This document shows positions 10,431-19,711 of a DNA stretch of 64,000 bases, piece after piece (positions within the stretch are counted from its first letter, which is position 1; each line of letters starts with the position of its first letter). The notes under the pieces were generated by a model. It made no database searches. It was not told where the DNA came from and worked only from the letters and a program-made list of their open reading frames with translations. Origin of the DNA: Nitrincola tibetensis (GTDB taxonomy: Bacteria; Pseudomonadota; Gammaproteobacteria; Pseudomonadales; Balneatricaceae); assembly GCF_003284585.1 (NCBI RefSeq), contig NZ_QKRX01000002.1, forward strand, positions 186,001 to 250,000. Reading direction: 5' to 3'. The translations under genes were made by a program, and so were the position numbers.

Positions 10431-10478
10431 TTAACAGTTATAAAGTCTTTGTGCGGGCAAGACTAATCAGCTACAGGA

Positions 10479-11177
10479 TTAGTGCTTAGCCATAATTCTT
10501 TTTAAAGAAGGACGCACACGGGATTTAAAGAAAAACAAATGCCAGCGTTTTCCACCGACCTGACGCCACAGCATGGCTGCACGAACAGAGGCTAATAATA
10601 ACGCACGAATTTTAGCGGCATTGTCAGGATTTTGCAGGTGTCTTGGATCACCACCAACCTGTACACGAAAACTAAAGGTGCTCAGTGTGTCTTGGTAAAG
10701 TGAGGCAAGGCCCGCAATCACATTACTATGTGTGTATTGGGATGGATTAAACGACGCACCTTGATCGATCTCTGTCTCAGAAGGCTCGGATAAATCAGGG
10801 TTAAAATACCGTGCTTTTGTTTGTAAACCCTCAAGGCGCTGACCAATTGTTTGCAGCATATCTGGGCGATCATTTAGTTTTCGCTCTAAATGTATCGCGC
10901 TCAGCGCATAACGCATCATGTCGGCATTTTGTTCTGATTTTTGCTTATCACACAGCTCTTGTAAGGAACGAAGGCCCACACTTAAGTTAAAGGGGATATC
11001 TCTGACGCCACCAAAGATATCTTCGGTAAGGTCAGGATTGGTGATAAATAAACTGGCGATACTGGTTTCAAAGCTATTTTGTGGCACCATCCCGCGGCGT
11101 GCAATCTGGCTGACGAGGTTGGCGGCTTGAAAAACACCGGCAAGCGCAATTACTTGTTCATCATGCTGTCGTGACAT
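10479..11177 (-). CDS. hflD: High frequency lysogenization protein HflD homolog
   Basis: A 232-residue helical protein of the HflD (YcfC) family, known in E. coli as a membrane-associated factor that binds phage lambda CII. The opening EQVIALAGVFQAANLVSQIARRG, the LGxRxL-like NLSVGLRSLQEL and the C-terminal IRALLLASVRAAMLWRQVGG are family hallmarks. The start lies 2 bases after the mnmA stop, so the two are translationally coupled. The conserved order mnmA-hflD-purB supports the assignment. The cellular role outside phage biology remains unclear in the family. Confidence 0.9.
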   Translation of the reverse strand: MSRQHDEQVIALAGVFQAANLVSQIARRGMVPQNSFETSIASLFITNPDLTEDIFGGVRDIPFNLSVGLRSLQELCDKQKSEQNADMMRYALSAIHLERKLNDRPDMLQTIGQRLEGLQTKARYFNPDLSEPSETEIDQGASFNPSQYTHSNVIAGLASLYQDTLSTFSFRVQVGGDPRHLQNPDNAAKIRALLLASVRAAMLWRQVGGKRWHLFFFKSRVRPSLKRIMAKH

Positions 11178-11179
11178 GC

Positions 11180-12295
11180 TTAGCTGACCCTACTTAAACT
11201 ACGACTAGTGGTTTCAATAACAGCGCCGCCCAAGCAGGTATCATCCTGATAAAATACAACGGATTGACCCGGCGTAACAGCGCGTTGTGGTTCATCAAAT
11301 GTGACTAAAAAAGAACCGTTTTCTTGTTTTTCAATCAGACAAGCCTGATCACTTTGGCGATAACGAACCTTTGCTTTGCAGCGTAAAGGCAGTTCCATTT
11401 CAGAACCATTAATCCAAAAAATGTCACTGCAGGTTAGCCATTCAGAGTAAAGTAACGAATGCTGCTGGCCCTGTACGGCTATTAGAACATTACGATCCAG
11501 GTCTTTATTACAGGTAAACCAAGGCTCCTCAGAGAAGTCTTTTAAGCCACCAATGCCAAGCCCTTGGCGTTGGCCGATGGTGTAATACATGAGGCCTGTG
11601 TGTTCGCCGATAACAATCCCTTCGGGTGTTTCAATTTTACCCGGTTGAGCGGGGAGGTACTGCTGAAGAAAGTCTTTGAAGCGACGTTCACCGATGAAAC
11701 AGATGCCCGTGCTGTCTTTTTTATTGTGCGTGATGAGCCCGTGTTGTTCAGCTAATGCGCGCACGTCAGATTTTTCCAGTTCACCGACTGGAAAAAGACT
11801 GAGCCTGAGTTGCTCTTCACCCACTAAATGCAAGAAATAGCTTTGATCTTTATTGCCGTCGAGGCCTTTAAGGAGGTACGTGCGATCATTGACGTCCGCG
11901 CGACGGACATAATGGCCTGTGGCGATTAAGTCAGCACCTAAAAATTGAGCATATTCCAAAAAGGCTTTAAACTTGATTTCGCGGTTACATAAAATATCCG
12001 GATTGGGTGTGCGTCCGGCTTTATATTCAGCTAAAAAATGTTCAAAGACGTTATCCCAGTACTCTGCTGCGAAATTAGCCGTATGAAGTGGAATACCAAG
12101 TGTGTTGCAAACGGCCTGAGCATCAGCTAGATCGTCTTTGGCCGTGCAGTACTCGGTCCCGTCGTCTTCGTCCCAGTTTTTCATAAACAGGCCTTCAACC
12201 TGATAGCCTTGTTGCAACAGCAACAAAGCCGAAACTGAAGAGTCGACACCCCCAGACATACCCACAATCACTTTGGTTTGTGAAAGATCAGTCAT
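11180..12295 (-). CDS. mnmA: tRNA-specific 2-thiouridylase MnmA
   Basis: A 371-residue ATP-dependent enzyme that adds sulfur at position 2 of the wobble uridine in tRNAs for Lys, Glu and Gln. The PP-loop [10 protein letters not shown] is at residues 12-21, the catalytic nucleophile is C103 ([11 protein letters not shown]) and the persulfide-forming cysteine is C199 ([11 protein letters not shown]). The spacing is essentially that of E. coli MnmA. Sulfur would come through the Tus relay, which is not encoded here. It is the first gene of the mnmA-hflD unit. Confidence 0.95.
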   Translation of the reverse strand: MTDLSQTKVIVGMSGGVDSSVSALLLLQQGYQVEGLFMKNWDEDDGTEYCTAKDDLADAQAVCNTLGIPLHTANFAAEYWDNVFEHFLAEYKAGRTPNPDILCNREIKFKAFLEYAQFLGADLIATGHYVRRADVNDRTYLLKGLDGNKDQSYFLHLVGEEQLRLSLFPVGELEKSDVRALAEQHGLITHNKKDSTGICFIGERRFKDFLQQYLPAQPGKIETPEGIVIGEHTGLMYYTIGQRQGLGIGGLKDFSEEPWFTCNKDLDRNVLIAVQGQQHSLLYSEWLTCSDIFWINGSEMELPLRCKAKVRYRQSDQACLIEKQENGSFLVTFDEPQRAVTPGQSVVFYQDDTCLGGAVIETTSRSLSRVS

Positions 12296-12339
12296 TTCTC
12301 GCCGTAATCTTTGTCAAAATAAAGCGAATATTATACCAG

Positions 12340-12999
12340 TTATTTTCCGGGTGTGCTCTGCTTCTTAGCGCTTTTGCGGGAGCCTGGACCAGGCTTGTGG
12401 GATGAAAGACGTTTTGTGTGCGCTGTTGCTTCAGAACTTCTACCGTCTGATGAAGGTAAGTTGACGTGGGTGGTTAGCCATTGACCAGGTTGCAGACTTG
12501 TTAGCGACCATGGGCCTATTGCATAGCGAATGAGCCTAAGGGTTGGAAAACCAACCGCGGCGGTCATACGTCTGACTTGCCGATTTCGCCCTTCGTGAAT
12601 AATCAGTTCAATCCAAGAGGTTGGCAGATGTTTGCGTTCACGAATCGGAGGGTTTCGTGGCCAAAGGTCGGGATCGGATAGGGGGCGAACCTCGGCGGGA
12701 AGTGTCATGCCATCTTTTAACATGACGCCTTTGCGCAGTTGCTCAAGTGCGGCGTCGTTGGGCACACCTTCAACCTGAACCCAATAGGTTTTTGGCAGTT
12801 TGAAACGAGGATGAGTTAGTTTCTGTTGCAGCGCGCCATCTTGAGTGAGTAACAGTAAACCTTCAGAATCATAGTCTAAGCGTCCGGCTGCATATACATT
12901 TGGAACGGGAATAAAATCGGATAGCGTGGATCGGCCCTCTGGATCCGTAAAGCAACTTAAAACCTGATAGGGCTTGTTGAATAAAAGAATTTTAGACAT
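12340..12999 (-). CDS. rluE: 23S rRNA pseudouridine synthase of the RsuA/RluE family
   Basis: A 219-residue enzyme expected to convert a uridine of 23S rRNA to pseudouridine. [19 protein letters not shown] at the N-terminus and [18 protein letters not shown], containing the catalytic Asp (D42), place it with Rlu[22 protein letters not shown] completes the family pattern. There is no N-terminal S4 domain, as in RluE. The reading frame is open for 21 further codons upstream, but the family begins at MSKILLF. The last 30 residues form a very basic low-complexity tail ([19 protein letters not shown]), an extension that may bind RNA. The ribosome binding site is weak. Confidence 0.88.
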   Translation of the reverse strand: MSKILLFNKPYQVLSCFTDPEGRSTLSDFIPVPNVYAAGRLDYDSEGLLLLTQDGALQQKLTHPRFKLPKTYWVQVEGVPNDAALEQLRKGVMLKDGMTLPAEVRPLSDPDLWPRNPPIRERKHLPTSWIELIIHEGRNRQVRRMTAAVGFPTLRLIRYAIGPWSLTSLQPGQWLTTHVNLPSSDGRSSEATAHTKRLSSHKPGPGSRKSAKKQSTPGK

Positions 13000-13130
13000 G
13001 GCAGCACAAACGAATCCGTTAAGACGATGTCTTAGGGTAAGCAATGCGGCAAACACATACAACTATCAAGTCCTATTAATATATAAATAGGACAAGATTT
13101 TGTGTTTGCTATCTCATAAAAGCTAACAGA

Positions 13131-13343
13131 TTACTGAGGTTCTAAGAGACGAATATTGATGGCATGCAATCCTTTTGGGCCCTCCTTAGTTTCGAACTGG
13201 ACGTCTTGTCCAGCTTTCAGACTTTTATAACCATCTGATAAAATTGCAGAAAAGTGTGCAAACAATTCTTCATCGCAGGATTCTGAAAGGATAAAACCAT
13301 ACCCTTTTGAATTGTTAAACCACTTGACCTTGCCTGTCTTCAT
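13131..13343 (-). CDS. cspD: Cold-shock domain protein, CspD-like
   Basis: A 70-residue single cold-shock domain with RNP1-like KGYGFI and RNP2-like ELFAHFSAI motifs. It binds single-stranded nucleic acid; CspD proteins are associated with stationary phase and inhibit replication in E. coli. Placement divergent from clpS-clpA is the classic cspD location. The start at 13343 is set by MKTGKVKWFN and a GGGGAG ribosome binding site. The RNP1 region carries NNSKGYGFILS rather than the KGFGFI of CspA proteins, fitting CspD. Confidence 0.9.
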   Translation of the reverse strand: MKTGKVKWFNNSKGYGFILSESCDEELFAHFSAILSDGYKSLKAGQDVQFETKEGPKGLHAINIRLLEPQ

Positions 13344-13601
13344 AACTAGCTCCCCAATATCCCTTTTTTTCAGGCCTATGATTGACCTGAACTCAACATT
13401 TAACACGTAAGCAGTAACAGTTTTAAAAGAAACTGGATACGCGTCTTTACATCCATGCAGGGACTGCTGATACTAAATACCACTCCTGCGGGTTGAATTA
13501 TATTACGTAAAAGATATCCAACAAAAGAACTAAGTCCAAAATTTATGTTTAATGATGACTTTGAGTGTGATATGCATAACGATAGTAAGATGGAAGATGT
13601 A
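13344..13601. other. Divergent intergenic region between cspD and clpS
   Basis: About 258 bases separate the divergent cspD and clpS starts and must hold both promoters. The clpS frame stays open upstream to an ATG at 13545. I see no clear consensus promoter or inverted repeat. Confidence 0.4.
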
Positions 13602-13937
13602 ATGGCACACCAAGATGATGGAGACACGTTCGACCAAGATTCTGATGGTCAATTGGCAACGGCGGAAACAAAGCCTAAACTGAAGAAGCCACCTATGTAT
13701 AAGGTGGTGTTGTTAAATGATGACTACACGCCTATGGACTTTGTGGTTGAGGTGCTTATGGTATTTTTCAATCTTGATGAAGAAAAAGCCACTCAAATCA
13801 TGTTGGCCGTTCATCAACAAGGTAAGGGTGTTTGTGGGGTGTACACACGTGATGTTGCCGAGACCAAGGCGGCACAAGTGACCCAATACGCTCAAGCCAA
13901 CAAACATCCTTTATTATGTCAAGTAGAGCAGGTCTAG
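13602..13937 (+). CDS. clpS: ATP-dependent Clp protease adaptor ClpS
   Basis: A 111-residue adaptor that delivers N-degron substrates to ClpAP. The core [20 protein letters not shown] and [22 protein letters not shown] carry the N-end-rule binding pocket residues and the ClpA-binding face. The start is placed at the ATG at 13602 because GGAAG lies five bases upstream and the length then matches the 106-residue E. coli protein; ATG codons at 13545, 13572 and 13587 are less likely. It is followed after 13 bases by clpA. Confidence 0.95.
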   Translation: MAHQDDGDTFDQDSDGQLATAETKPKLKKPPMYKVVLLNDDYTPMDFVVEVLMVFFNLDEEKATQIMLAVHQQGKGVCGVYTRDVAETKAAQVTQYAQANKHPLLCQVEQV

Positions 13938-13950
13938 AGAGGTAGCCGTC

Positions 13951-16212
13951 ATGTTAAATCGTGAACTGGAAGATTCATTGAGCGCTGCCTTTCGGGCAGC
14001 AAGAGATAAGCGTCATGAGTTTATGACGGTTGAGCATCTGCTATTGGCGTTGTTGGATAATCGTGAAGCGGCTGAGGTTTTGATGGCCTGCGGTGCTGAT
14101 TTTCCGCGTCTGCGCAGTCAGTTGCAAAATTTTATTGATGAAACCACCCCTATTTTGTCAGATACATTTGCCTCCATGGAAACGCAACCCACTCTCGGTT
14201 TTCAAAGAGTGTTGCAGCGAGCTGTTTTCCATGTGCAGTCGTCTGGTAAGTCTGATGTCAACGGCGCGAATGTGTTGGTGGCCATCTTTAGTGAGCAAGA
14301 AAGTCATGCTGTGTATGTATTGCAACAGCAGGGTATTGAACGCTTGGATATTGTTAATTTTATTTCCCATGGCATTTCTAAGGTGGGCGGAAACGAGCAG
14401 TCTGAACAACGCAACAACGACGAGTCTGAAGGTAATGAAAGTGCCGAAAAAGGACAGAGTGCTCTATCACTCTATGCCGTTAATCTGAACCAGCAAGCAA
14501 TTTTGGGACGTATTGATCCTCTGGTTGGTCGTGATCATGAAGTAGAAAGAGTCGTACAGATATTGTCACGCCGCCGTAAAAACAACCCTTTACTGGTGGG
14601 TGAAGCCGGTGTGGGTAAGACAGCCATTGCCGAAGGTTTGGCGAAACTTGTCGTTGAAAAACAAGTACCGGATATCATTGCTGATAGTGTTGTTTACTCA
14701 CTGGATTTAGGGGCGTTGTTAGCTGGTACAAAATACCGTGGCGATTTTGAAAAGCGCCTGAAAAATTTGCTTAATGAGATTCGGCATCAACCCAAATCAG
14801 TCCTGTTTATTGACGAAATTCACACCATCATTGGTGCAGGAGCCGCCTCGGGTGGTTCAATGGATGCGTCCAATCTTCTCAAGCCTTTACTCAGTTCTGG
14901 TGAAATACGTTGCATTGGTTCAACGACCTTCCAAGAATTTAGAGGAATTTTTGAAAAAGATCGTGCCTTAGCACGACGTTTCCAGAAAGTTGATGTTCTT
15001 GAACCTAGCGTTGCGGATACTTATCAAATTCTCAAGGGCTTACGTTCACGTTTTGAAGAACATCATGAAGTTGAGTACACCGATGCTGCACTAAAATCGG
15101 CTGCGGAATTGGCAGATCGTTATATTAATGACAAGCATATGCCAGACAAGGCGATCGATGTTATTGATGAGAGTGGTGCCTATCAACGTTTGCAGAAACC
15201 TGAAAATCGCAAGAAAGTGATTGATGTTCCTGAAATCGAAGCGATTGTGGCAAAAATAGCGCGCATTCCGCCAAAAAGTGTCTCAGCTTCCGATAAAGAT
15301 CAGCTTAAAAAGCTGGATAGCAACCTCAAAATGGTGGTGCTGGGTCAAGATGAGGCCATTGATACGCTGTCGGCTGCGATCAAGTTGTCTCGTGCCGGAT
15401 TAAAAGAGCCCAATAAGCCTGTAGGCTCCTTCTTGCTTGCAGGTCCAACAGGTGTAGGTAAAACTGAAGTCACGTCCCAGTTGGCGCGTATTTTAGGGAT
15501 TGAGTTGGTTCGATTTGATATGTCTGAGTACATGGAACGACATACCGTATCGCGCTTGATTGGTGCGCCGCCAGGGTATGTGGGCTTTGACCAAGGTGGT
15601 TTGCTGACCGAAGCCATTACCAAAACACCTCATTGTGTGTTGTTGTTAGATGAAATTGAAAAAGCACATCCTGAAGTCTTCAATATCCTGCTGCAAGTGA
15701 TGGATAACGGCACCTTGACGGATAATAATGGTCGTAAAGCTGATTTCAGAAATGTGGTATTAGTCATGACTACCAATGCTGGAGCAGAGGCCATGGGGCG
15801 TCCTTCCATCGGGTTTAGTAAGCAAGACCATGCGACTGACGGTATGGAAGCAATTAAGCGTCTGTTTAGCCCTGAATTCCGCAATCGCTTGGATGCAGTC
15901 GTTCAATTTAAGCCTTTATCCTTGGATATTATTAAGGGTGTGGTAGATAAATTCTTAACGGAATTGCAAGCTCAATTAGATGATAAAGCTGTGGTGCTTG
16001 ATGTATCCGAAGCGGCTCGCAGTTGGCTGGCAGAGCATGGCTACGATGACAAAATGGGGGCTAGGCCCATGCGTCGCTTGATCCAAGAAAAAATCAAAAA
16101 GCCTTTGGCTGAAATGATATTGTTTGGTGAGTTGTCAGAGGGCGGTGGTGAGGTTCGCATTGATGTCTGTGGTTCTGAAATTTGTTTAACCTGTGAAATG
16201 GCAGAAGCTTAA
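13951..16212 (+). CDS. clpA: ATP-dependent Clp protease ATP-binding subunit ClpA
   Basis: A 753-residue AAA+ unfoldase. The N-domain (1-145) binds ClpS. Two nucleotide-binding domains follow, with Walker A motifs GEAGVGKT (about 217) and GPTGVGKT (about 497) and Walker B motifs VLFIDEIH and VLLLDEIE. The IGF tripeptide at about 620-622 (RPSIGFSKQ) is the loop that docks on ClpP. There is no ClpB-type middle coiled-coil domain. With ClpP it degrades N-degron and other unstable proteins. It forms an operon with clpS. Confidence 0.97.
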   Translation: MLNRELEDSLSAAFRAARDKRHEFMTVEHLLLALLDNREAAEVLMACGADFPRLRSQLQNFIDETTPILSDTFASMETQPTLGFQRVLQRAVFHVQSSGKSDVNGANVLVAIFSEQESHAVYVLQQQGIERLDIVNFISHGISKVGGNEQSEQRNNDESEGNESAEKGQSALSLYAVNLNQQAILGRIDPLVGRDHEVERVVQILSRRRKNNPLLVGEAGVGKTAIAEGLAKLVVEKQVPDIIADSVVYSLDLGALLAGTKYRGDFEKRLKNLLNEIRHQPKSVLFIDEIHTIIGAGAASGGSMDASNLLKPLLSSGEIRCIGSTTFQEFRGIFEKDRALARRFQKVDVLEPSVADTYQILKGLRSRFEEHHEVEYTDAALKSAAELADRYINDKHMPDKAIDVIDESGAYQRLQKPENRKKVIDVPEIEAIVAKIARIPPKSVSASDKDQLKKLDSNLKMVVLGQDEAIDTLSAAIKLSRAGLKEPNKPVGSFLLAGPTGVGKTEVTSQLARILGIELVRFDMSEYMERHTVSRLIGAPPGYVGFDQGGLLTEAITKTPHCVLLLDEIEKAHPEVFNILLQVMDNGTLTDNNGRKADFRNVVLVMTTNAGAEAMGRPSIGFSKQDHATDGMEAIKRLFSPEFRNRLDAVVQFKPLSLDIIKGVVDKFLTELQAQLDDKAVVLDVSEAARSWLAEHGYDDKMGARPMRRLIQEKIKKPLAEMILFGELSEGGGEVRIDVCGSEICLTCEMAEA

Positions 16213-16253
16213 TTCCAATGACAGACCTATAGGGAGTCGCCGTAAGGGCATAC

Positions 16254-17129
16254 ATGGTCACACAACAATCGATACGCTCTGACTTGCTGTTAGTGTTGGT
16301 AACATTGCTGGCAGCAATCAGTTGGGTATTCTCTCGTGAAGCGTTAAATGGCATGGAGCCATTGTTTTTTATCGGTGTTCGTTTTTTAGGTGCAGGTCTT
16401 TTGTTAGCGATTCCTGGATGGAGTCGCTTACGCACCTTCTCACCTCAAGCCTGGCGAAGAGCGCTCTTGACAGGTTGCGTCATGGGGATCGCCATGATGT
16501 TTTGGATTATGGGCTTGTTCTTTGCTGATAACATGGGAGTAGGGGCTTTTTTGACAAGTTTAGCGGTCGTATTTATACCGATTGTTGGACGCCTCCTGTT
16601 CGGCGAAAAGGCAGCTCGTAGCACCTGGGTGGCGATGGGTATTGCGCTGATTGGCTTGGTTTTTCTGCGCATTGAAGGCGGCTTTTCCCTGTCAACGTCG
16701 GATCTATTCTTTTTGGCTTCGGCACTGCTTTTCTCGTTACACTTTAACTTGAACAGTCGATTTGCTGCCAAACTCCCTGTTTGGCCATTGACCGCTATTC
16801 AGTTGTCGGTAACCGGGATTATTGGTTTGTTAGGATCTTTGGCGTTTGAATCGGCTCCCAGTTGGCCTAGTCAATCGTTATTGGGTTGGCTCGCGGCGAG
16901 TATCTTGATTGGTACTTGTATGAGATTTTTTATTCAGGTCAAAGCTCAGGGCATGGCGCCTGTCAGTCATGCGGCTGTGATTATGACATTGGAGCCGGTA
17001 TGGGCCTCAATCTTAGGCGTTTATTGGTTTGCTGAATCGATGACGGGGATACAGTTACTCGGCTGTTGTTTAATTTTCAGTGCTTTGCTTGTGAGTCGTT
17101 GGCGATTGTTGCTGGGACGACCGGCTTAA
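16254..17129 (+). CDS. EamA-family drug/metabolite transporter
   Basis: A 291-residue protein with about ten predicted membrane segments in two EamA repeats. It opens with LLVLVTLLAAISWVFSREAL; the second repeat has AAVIMTLEPVWASILGVYWF, the typical EamA E-P motif near the end. It is likely an inner-membrane exporter of a small metabolite; the substrate is unknown. AAGGG lies about five bases before the ATG. It follows clpA by 41 bases but ends at its own hairpin. Confidence 0.85.
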   Translation: MVTQQSIRSDLLLVLVTLLAAISWVFSREALNGMEPLFFIGVRFLGAGLLLAIPGWSRLRTFSPQAWRRALLTGCVMGIAMMFWIMGLFFADNMGVGAFLTSLAVVFIPIVGRLLFGEKAARSTWVAMGIALIGLVFLRIEGGFSLSTSDLFFLASALLFSLHFNLNSRFAAKLPVWPLTAIQLSVTGIIGLLGSLAFESAPSWPSQSLLGWLAASILIGTCMRFFIQVKAQGMAPVSHAAVIMTLEPVWASILGVYWFAESMTGIQLLGCCLIFSALLVSRWRLLLGRPA

Positions 17130-17137
17130 TAAGTGCT

Positions 17138-17173
17138 TTTCACTCTCATCATGAATTCTTGATGAGAGTGAAA
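17138..17173. terminator. Bidirectional terminator-like hairpin
   Basis: TTTCACTCTCATCA (17138-17151) and TGATGAGAGTGAAA (17160-17173) form a perfect 14-bp inverted repeat with an 8-base loop. It lies between the convergent transporter gene and the small membrane protein gene. It would end both transcripts, although the T-tracts are short. Confidence 0.6.
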
Positions 17174-17188
17174 CCAAACACAAAATAA

Positions 17189-17386
17189 CTAACTTTTATC
17201 AGTGTTTGCTTTTTCATCAAACGTATAAAAAAAGCTCCAATAGGCATAAGCACTGAGAGCGGATGCAATGACAGCCCAAAAATAAGCACCCGTTAACCAT
17301 TCAACTGCTGTCCAAAATAAGCATAGAAGAATGGCTAAAATGCGTCTATGTTTTGGACGAAAAAAATCTATTTCTTTTTGATTCAT
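17189..17386 (-). CDS. Small two-helix membrane protein, unknown
   Basis: A 65-residue protein with a charged, basic start (MNQKEIDFFRPKHRR), two hydrophobic segments (ILAILLCLFWTAVEWLTGAY and WAVIASALSAYAYWSFFYTF) and an acidic/polar tail. The ATG is preceded by AGAGAAG. It is likely real because of composition, the start signal and position next to a terminator hairpin. I do not recognise the family. Confidence 0.55.
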   Translation of the reverse strand: MNQKEIDFFRPKHRRILAILLCLFWTAVEWLTGAYFWAVIASALSAYAYWSFFYTFDEKANTDKS

Positions 17387-17687
17387 ACTTCTCTATGTCT
17401 CTTTTGTTGGAGATATTTGTTAGGTCGAACTATATGTTTTTTTATCTCAATAAATCAGGCAGTCGTCTTCGTTTTGGAATGCTATGTTGGTCTCGATCTG
17501 ACATAGGTCTATCAGAGCAAAAAAATCGAACGAAATACTTAAAATGCATTCTAATCAACATAACCATAGTATCGCCCATCTAGATTGCTAACAGACAATC
17601 GTTTGGTGGATTTACACTTAGTTTGTTGCTTGATCTATTTCAATGCAATCCCTAGAGTTTAATTCATAGTTTTGACTAGGAGTTCAG
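17387..17687. other. Intergenic region before the retropepsin-like gene
   Basis: About 300 bases, AT-rich, divergent between the small membrane protein and the aspartic protease gene. It must contain their promoters. An open frame across it has no ribosome binding site or recognisable protein; I see no repeats or other structure. Confidence 0.4.
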
Positions 17688-18206
17688 GTGGCCGAATCCG
17701 CATCAACACAACATCGAATGACACGGTTTTTTCAAGCCGCATTTTGGATCATGTTGTTGGTTCTATTGTCTTTATACTTCTCGGGATATTTAGATCAGCG
17801 TAATAATCCTAATCGTAATTTGGCCGTTATCGATCTTGAAGTAGGCTCCGAAGTGGTATTGCAAAGCAATCGAAACGGCCATTATATCGCTCCTGGGTTT
17901 ATCAATGGGCACCCCGTTACCTTTTTATTAGACACAGGAGCAACAACTGTTAGTGTGCCTGAGGGAGTCGCAAAGAAGGTTGGTCTTAAACCTGGACGAA
18001 CAGTGAGAGTCAGTACTGCGAACGGAATTGTTTCGGTGTATCAGACACAGCTCAACACAGTCCAGCTCGGTGGAATTCAAATGCAGTTGGTCGAAGGCCA
18101 TATCAATCCCCATATGTCGTCAGATATTGTTTTGTTAGGGATGAGCTTCATGCGTAATCTCGAGATTAATCAACGCGCAGGTGTATTGGTGCTTAAACTA
18201 CCTTAG
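17688..18206 (+). CDS. Membrane-anchored retropepsin-like aspartic protease (TIGR02281 type)
   Basis: A 172-residue protein starting at GTG with AGGAG seven bases upstream. An N-terminal membrane anchor (ILLVLLSLYFSGYL region, residues 15-35) is followed by a periplasmic retropepsin fold: FLLDTGATTVSVPE carries the catalytic Asp (D82) in DTGA, and VLLGMSFMRNLEI is the conserved second half. As in retroviral proteases, one Asp per chain implies a dimer. Its physiological substrate is unknown. It precedes the cytochrome oxidase cluster by about 70 bases but is probably separate. Confidence 0.85.
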   Translation: MAESASTQHRMTRFFQAAFWIMLLVLLSLYFSGYLDQRNNPNRNLAVIDLEVGSEVVLQSNRNGHYIAPGFINGHPVTFLLDTGATTVSVPEGVAKKVGLKPGRTVRVSTANGIVSVYQTQLNTVQLGGIQMQLVEGHINPHMSSDIVLLGMSFMRNLEINQRAGVLVLKLP

Positions 18207-18276
18207 TCGACACTTTGCGCTTTACTATTCCGTGGGTAATACTCAAGTCTACTCTCAGACTGAGTGGTGACTTGCT

Positions 18277-18450
18277 ATGTTAGACATCATTAAATCGGTG
18301 CTCGCTGCTTTTTTTGGCGTGCAATCGGATCAAAATCGGCGTAAAGATTTTCAACGCTCATCGCCTTGGCCCTATGTAGGGGTAGGCATTGTGATGACAA
18401 TCATCTTTGTTCTCTTGGTCGCACTCGTTGCGCATCTGGCTGCAAAATAA
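18277..18450 (+). CDS. DUF2970 small membrane protein
   Basis: A 57-residue protein. It begins MLDIIKSVLAAFFGVQSDQN, has a basic FQRSSPWPY middle and ends in one membrane helix (VGIVMTIIFVLLVALVAHL). This is the DUF2970 pattern, a family usually found beside cytochrome oxidase or other respiratory genes in proteobacteria. It lies 100 bases upstream of coxB. The function is not known; a role in oxidase assembly is suggested only by position. The ribosome binding site is weak. Confidence 0.75.
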   Translation: MLDIIKSVLAAFFGVQSDQNRRKDFQRSSPWPYVGVGIVMTIIFVLLVALVAHLAAK

Positions 18451-18550
18451 TCAATTATTTTTTTGCGCGTTCTAGATTCCTGTCTTAGACTCAATGCATT
18501 CAACATGTTTGGCTTCATTTCCTGATTGATAACAATAAAAGGAGGGAGTG

Positions 18551-19696
18551 ATGATCCGGCTTACAATCGCGGCATTTCTCGGATTTGCGTTATTGCCATT
18601 AATTGGCAATGTTCATGCGTCTTCAATTAATACCTCATCGGGTTGGAATATGCCGATGGGCGTTACGGACATAAGTCAGGAAGTCTTTCATCTCCACATG
18701 ACGATTCTTTGGATTTGCATCGCAATTGCGGTGATTGTCTTTGGTGTCATGTTTTGGTCTTTGTTTAAGTATCGCCGTACTCAAGGCGCTAAATCCGCAC
18801 ACTTCCATGAAAATACCTTTGTCGAAGTCATGTGGACAGCCATTCCGATGGTGATCTTGGTGGTGATGGCGATTCCGGCCACCGCTACTTTAAAAAAGAT
18901 GTACGACACGAGCAATGCAGATATTGATATTTTGGTGACAGGGTATCAGTGGCGTTGGCGTTATGAGTATTTAGGTGAGGATGTCAGTTTTTTTAGCAAT
19001 TTATCAACACCCAGAGAACAAATTTATGGCCAAGAAGAGCGAGGCGATTTTTACTTAGTGGAAGTCGATGAGCCGATGGTGGTTCCGGTGGGTCGAAAGA
19101 TTCGATTGTTGTTAACGGCAAATGACGTTATTCATTCTTGGTGGGTGCCTGATTTAGCAGTTAAAAAGGATGCTATACCTGGGTTTATTAATGAGTCTTG
19201 GACGCGAATTGATGAACCTGGAGTCTATCGAGGCCAGTGCGCTGAGTTGTGCGGTCGTGACCATGGATTTATGCCGATTGAGGTTAAAGCCGTGTCGGAA
19301 GAAGAGTATGTGGCATGGTTGGCAAGCAAGCGTGAAGCTGCTATCACCGAAGCACAGGGTGCAGACAGGGAGTGGGCATTGGGTGAGTTGATGGAGCGGG
19401 GCGAAGGTACCTACAATACCTATTGCGCCGCTTGCCATCAACCGGATGGAAAAGGCCTCCCTCCTATATTCCCTGCGCTAGCTGGGACTGGAATTTCCAT
19501 CGACCCCAGCGCTCGACAAGCACATATTGATATTGTGCTTTATGGCAAAACAGGTACACCAATGCCTGCATTTGGAACGACACTTTCTCCTGCTGAATTG
19601 GCCGCAGTCATTACCTACGAGCGAAACGCTTGGGGCAACAATACTGCCGATAGCGTTCAACCCGCTGAAATCCGTGATTTGTTGGGTTCACAATAA
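18551..19696 (+). CDS. coxB: Cytochrome c oxidase subunit II with cytochrome c domain
   Basis: A 381-residue caa3/aa3-type subunit II. After a signal sequence and two membrane helices comes the CuA domain, with ligands in CAELCGRDHGFM (C230, C234, H238, M241) and the upstream H of DVIHSWWVP. A C-terminal cytochrome c domain follows with CAACH (C292, C295, H296) and a Met in TPMPAFG. It receives electrons from cytochrome c and passes them to subunit I. The ATG at 18551 has GGAGG five bases upstream and is preferred to the GTG at 18548. First gene of the oxidase operon. Confidence 0.96.
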   Translation: MIRLTIAAFLGFALLPLIGNVHASSINTSSGWNMPMGVTDISQEVFHLHMTILWICIAIAVIVFGVMFWSLFKYRRTQGAKSAHFHENTFVEVMWTAIPMVILVVMAIPATATLKKMYDTSNADIDILVTGYQWRWRYEYLGEDVSFFSNLSTPREQIYGQEERGDFYLVEVDEPMVVPVGRKIRLLLTANDVIHSWWVPDLAVKKDAIPGFINESWTRIDEPGVYRGQCAELCGRDHGFMPIEVKAVSEEEYVAWLASKREAAITEAQGADREWALGELMERGEGTYNTYCAACHQPDGKGLPPIFPALAGTGISIDPSARQAHIDIVLYGKTGTPMPAFGTTLSPAELAAVITYERNAWGNNTADSVQPAEIRDLLGSQ

Positions 19697-19711
19697 TAAG
19701 AGGTGAGTGAG

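Noticed and set aside
17353-17583. Plus-strand open frame covering the region before the retropepsin-like gene.
   Set aside because: It overlaps the small membrane protein start, lacks a start signal and has low-complexity hydrophobic content without a family match.
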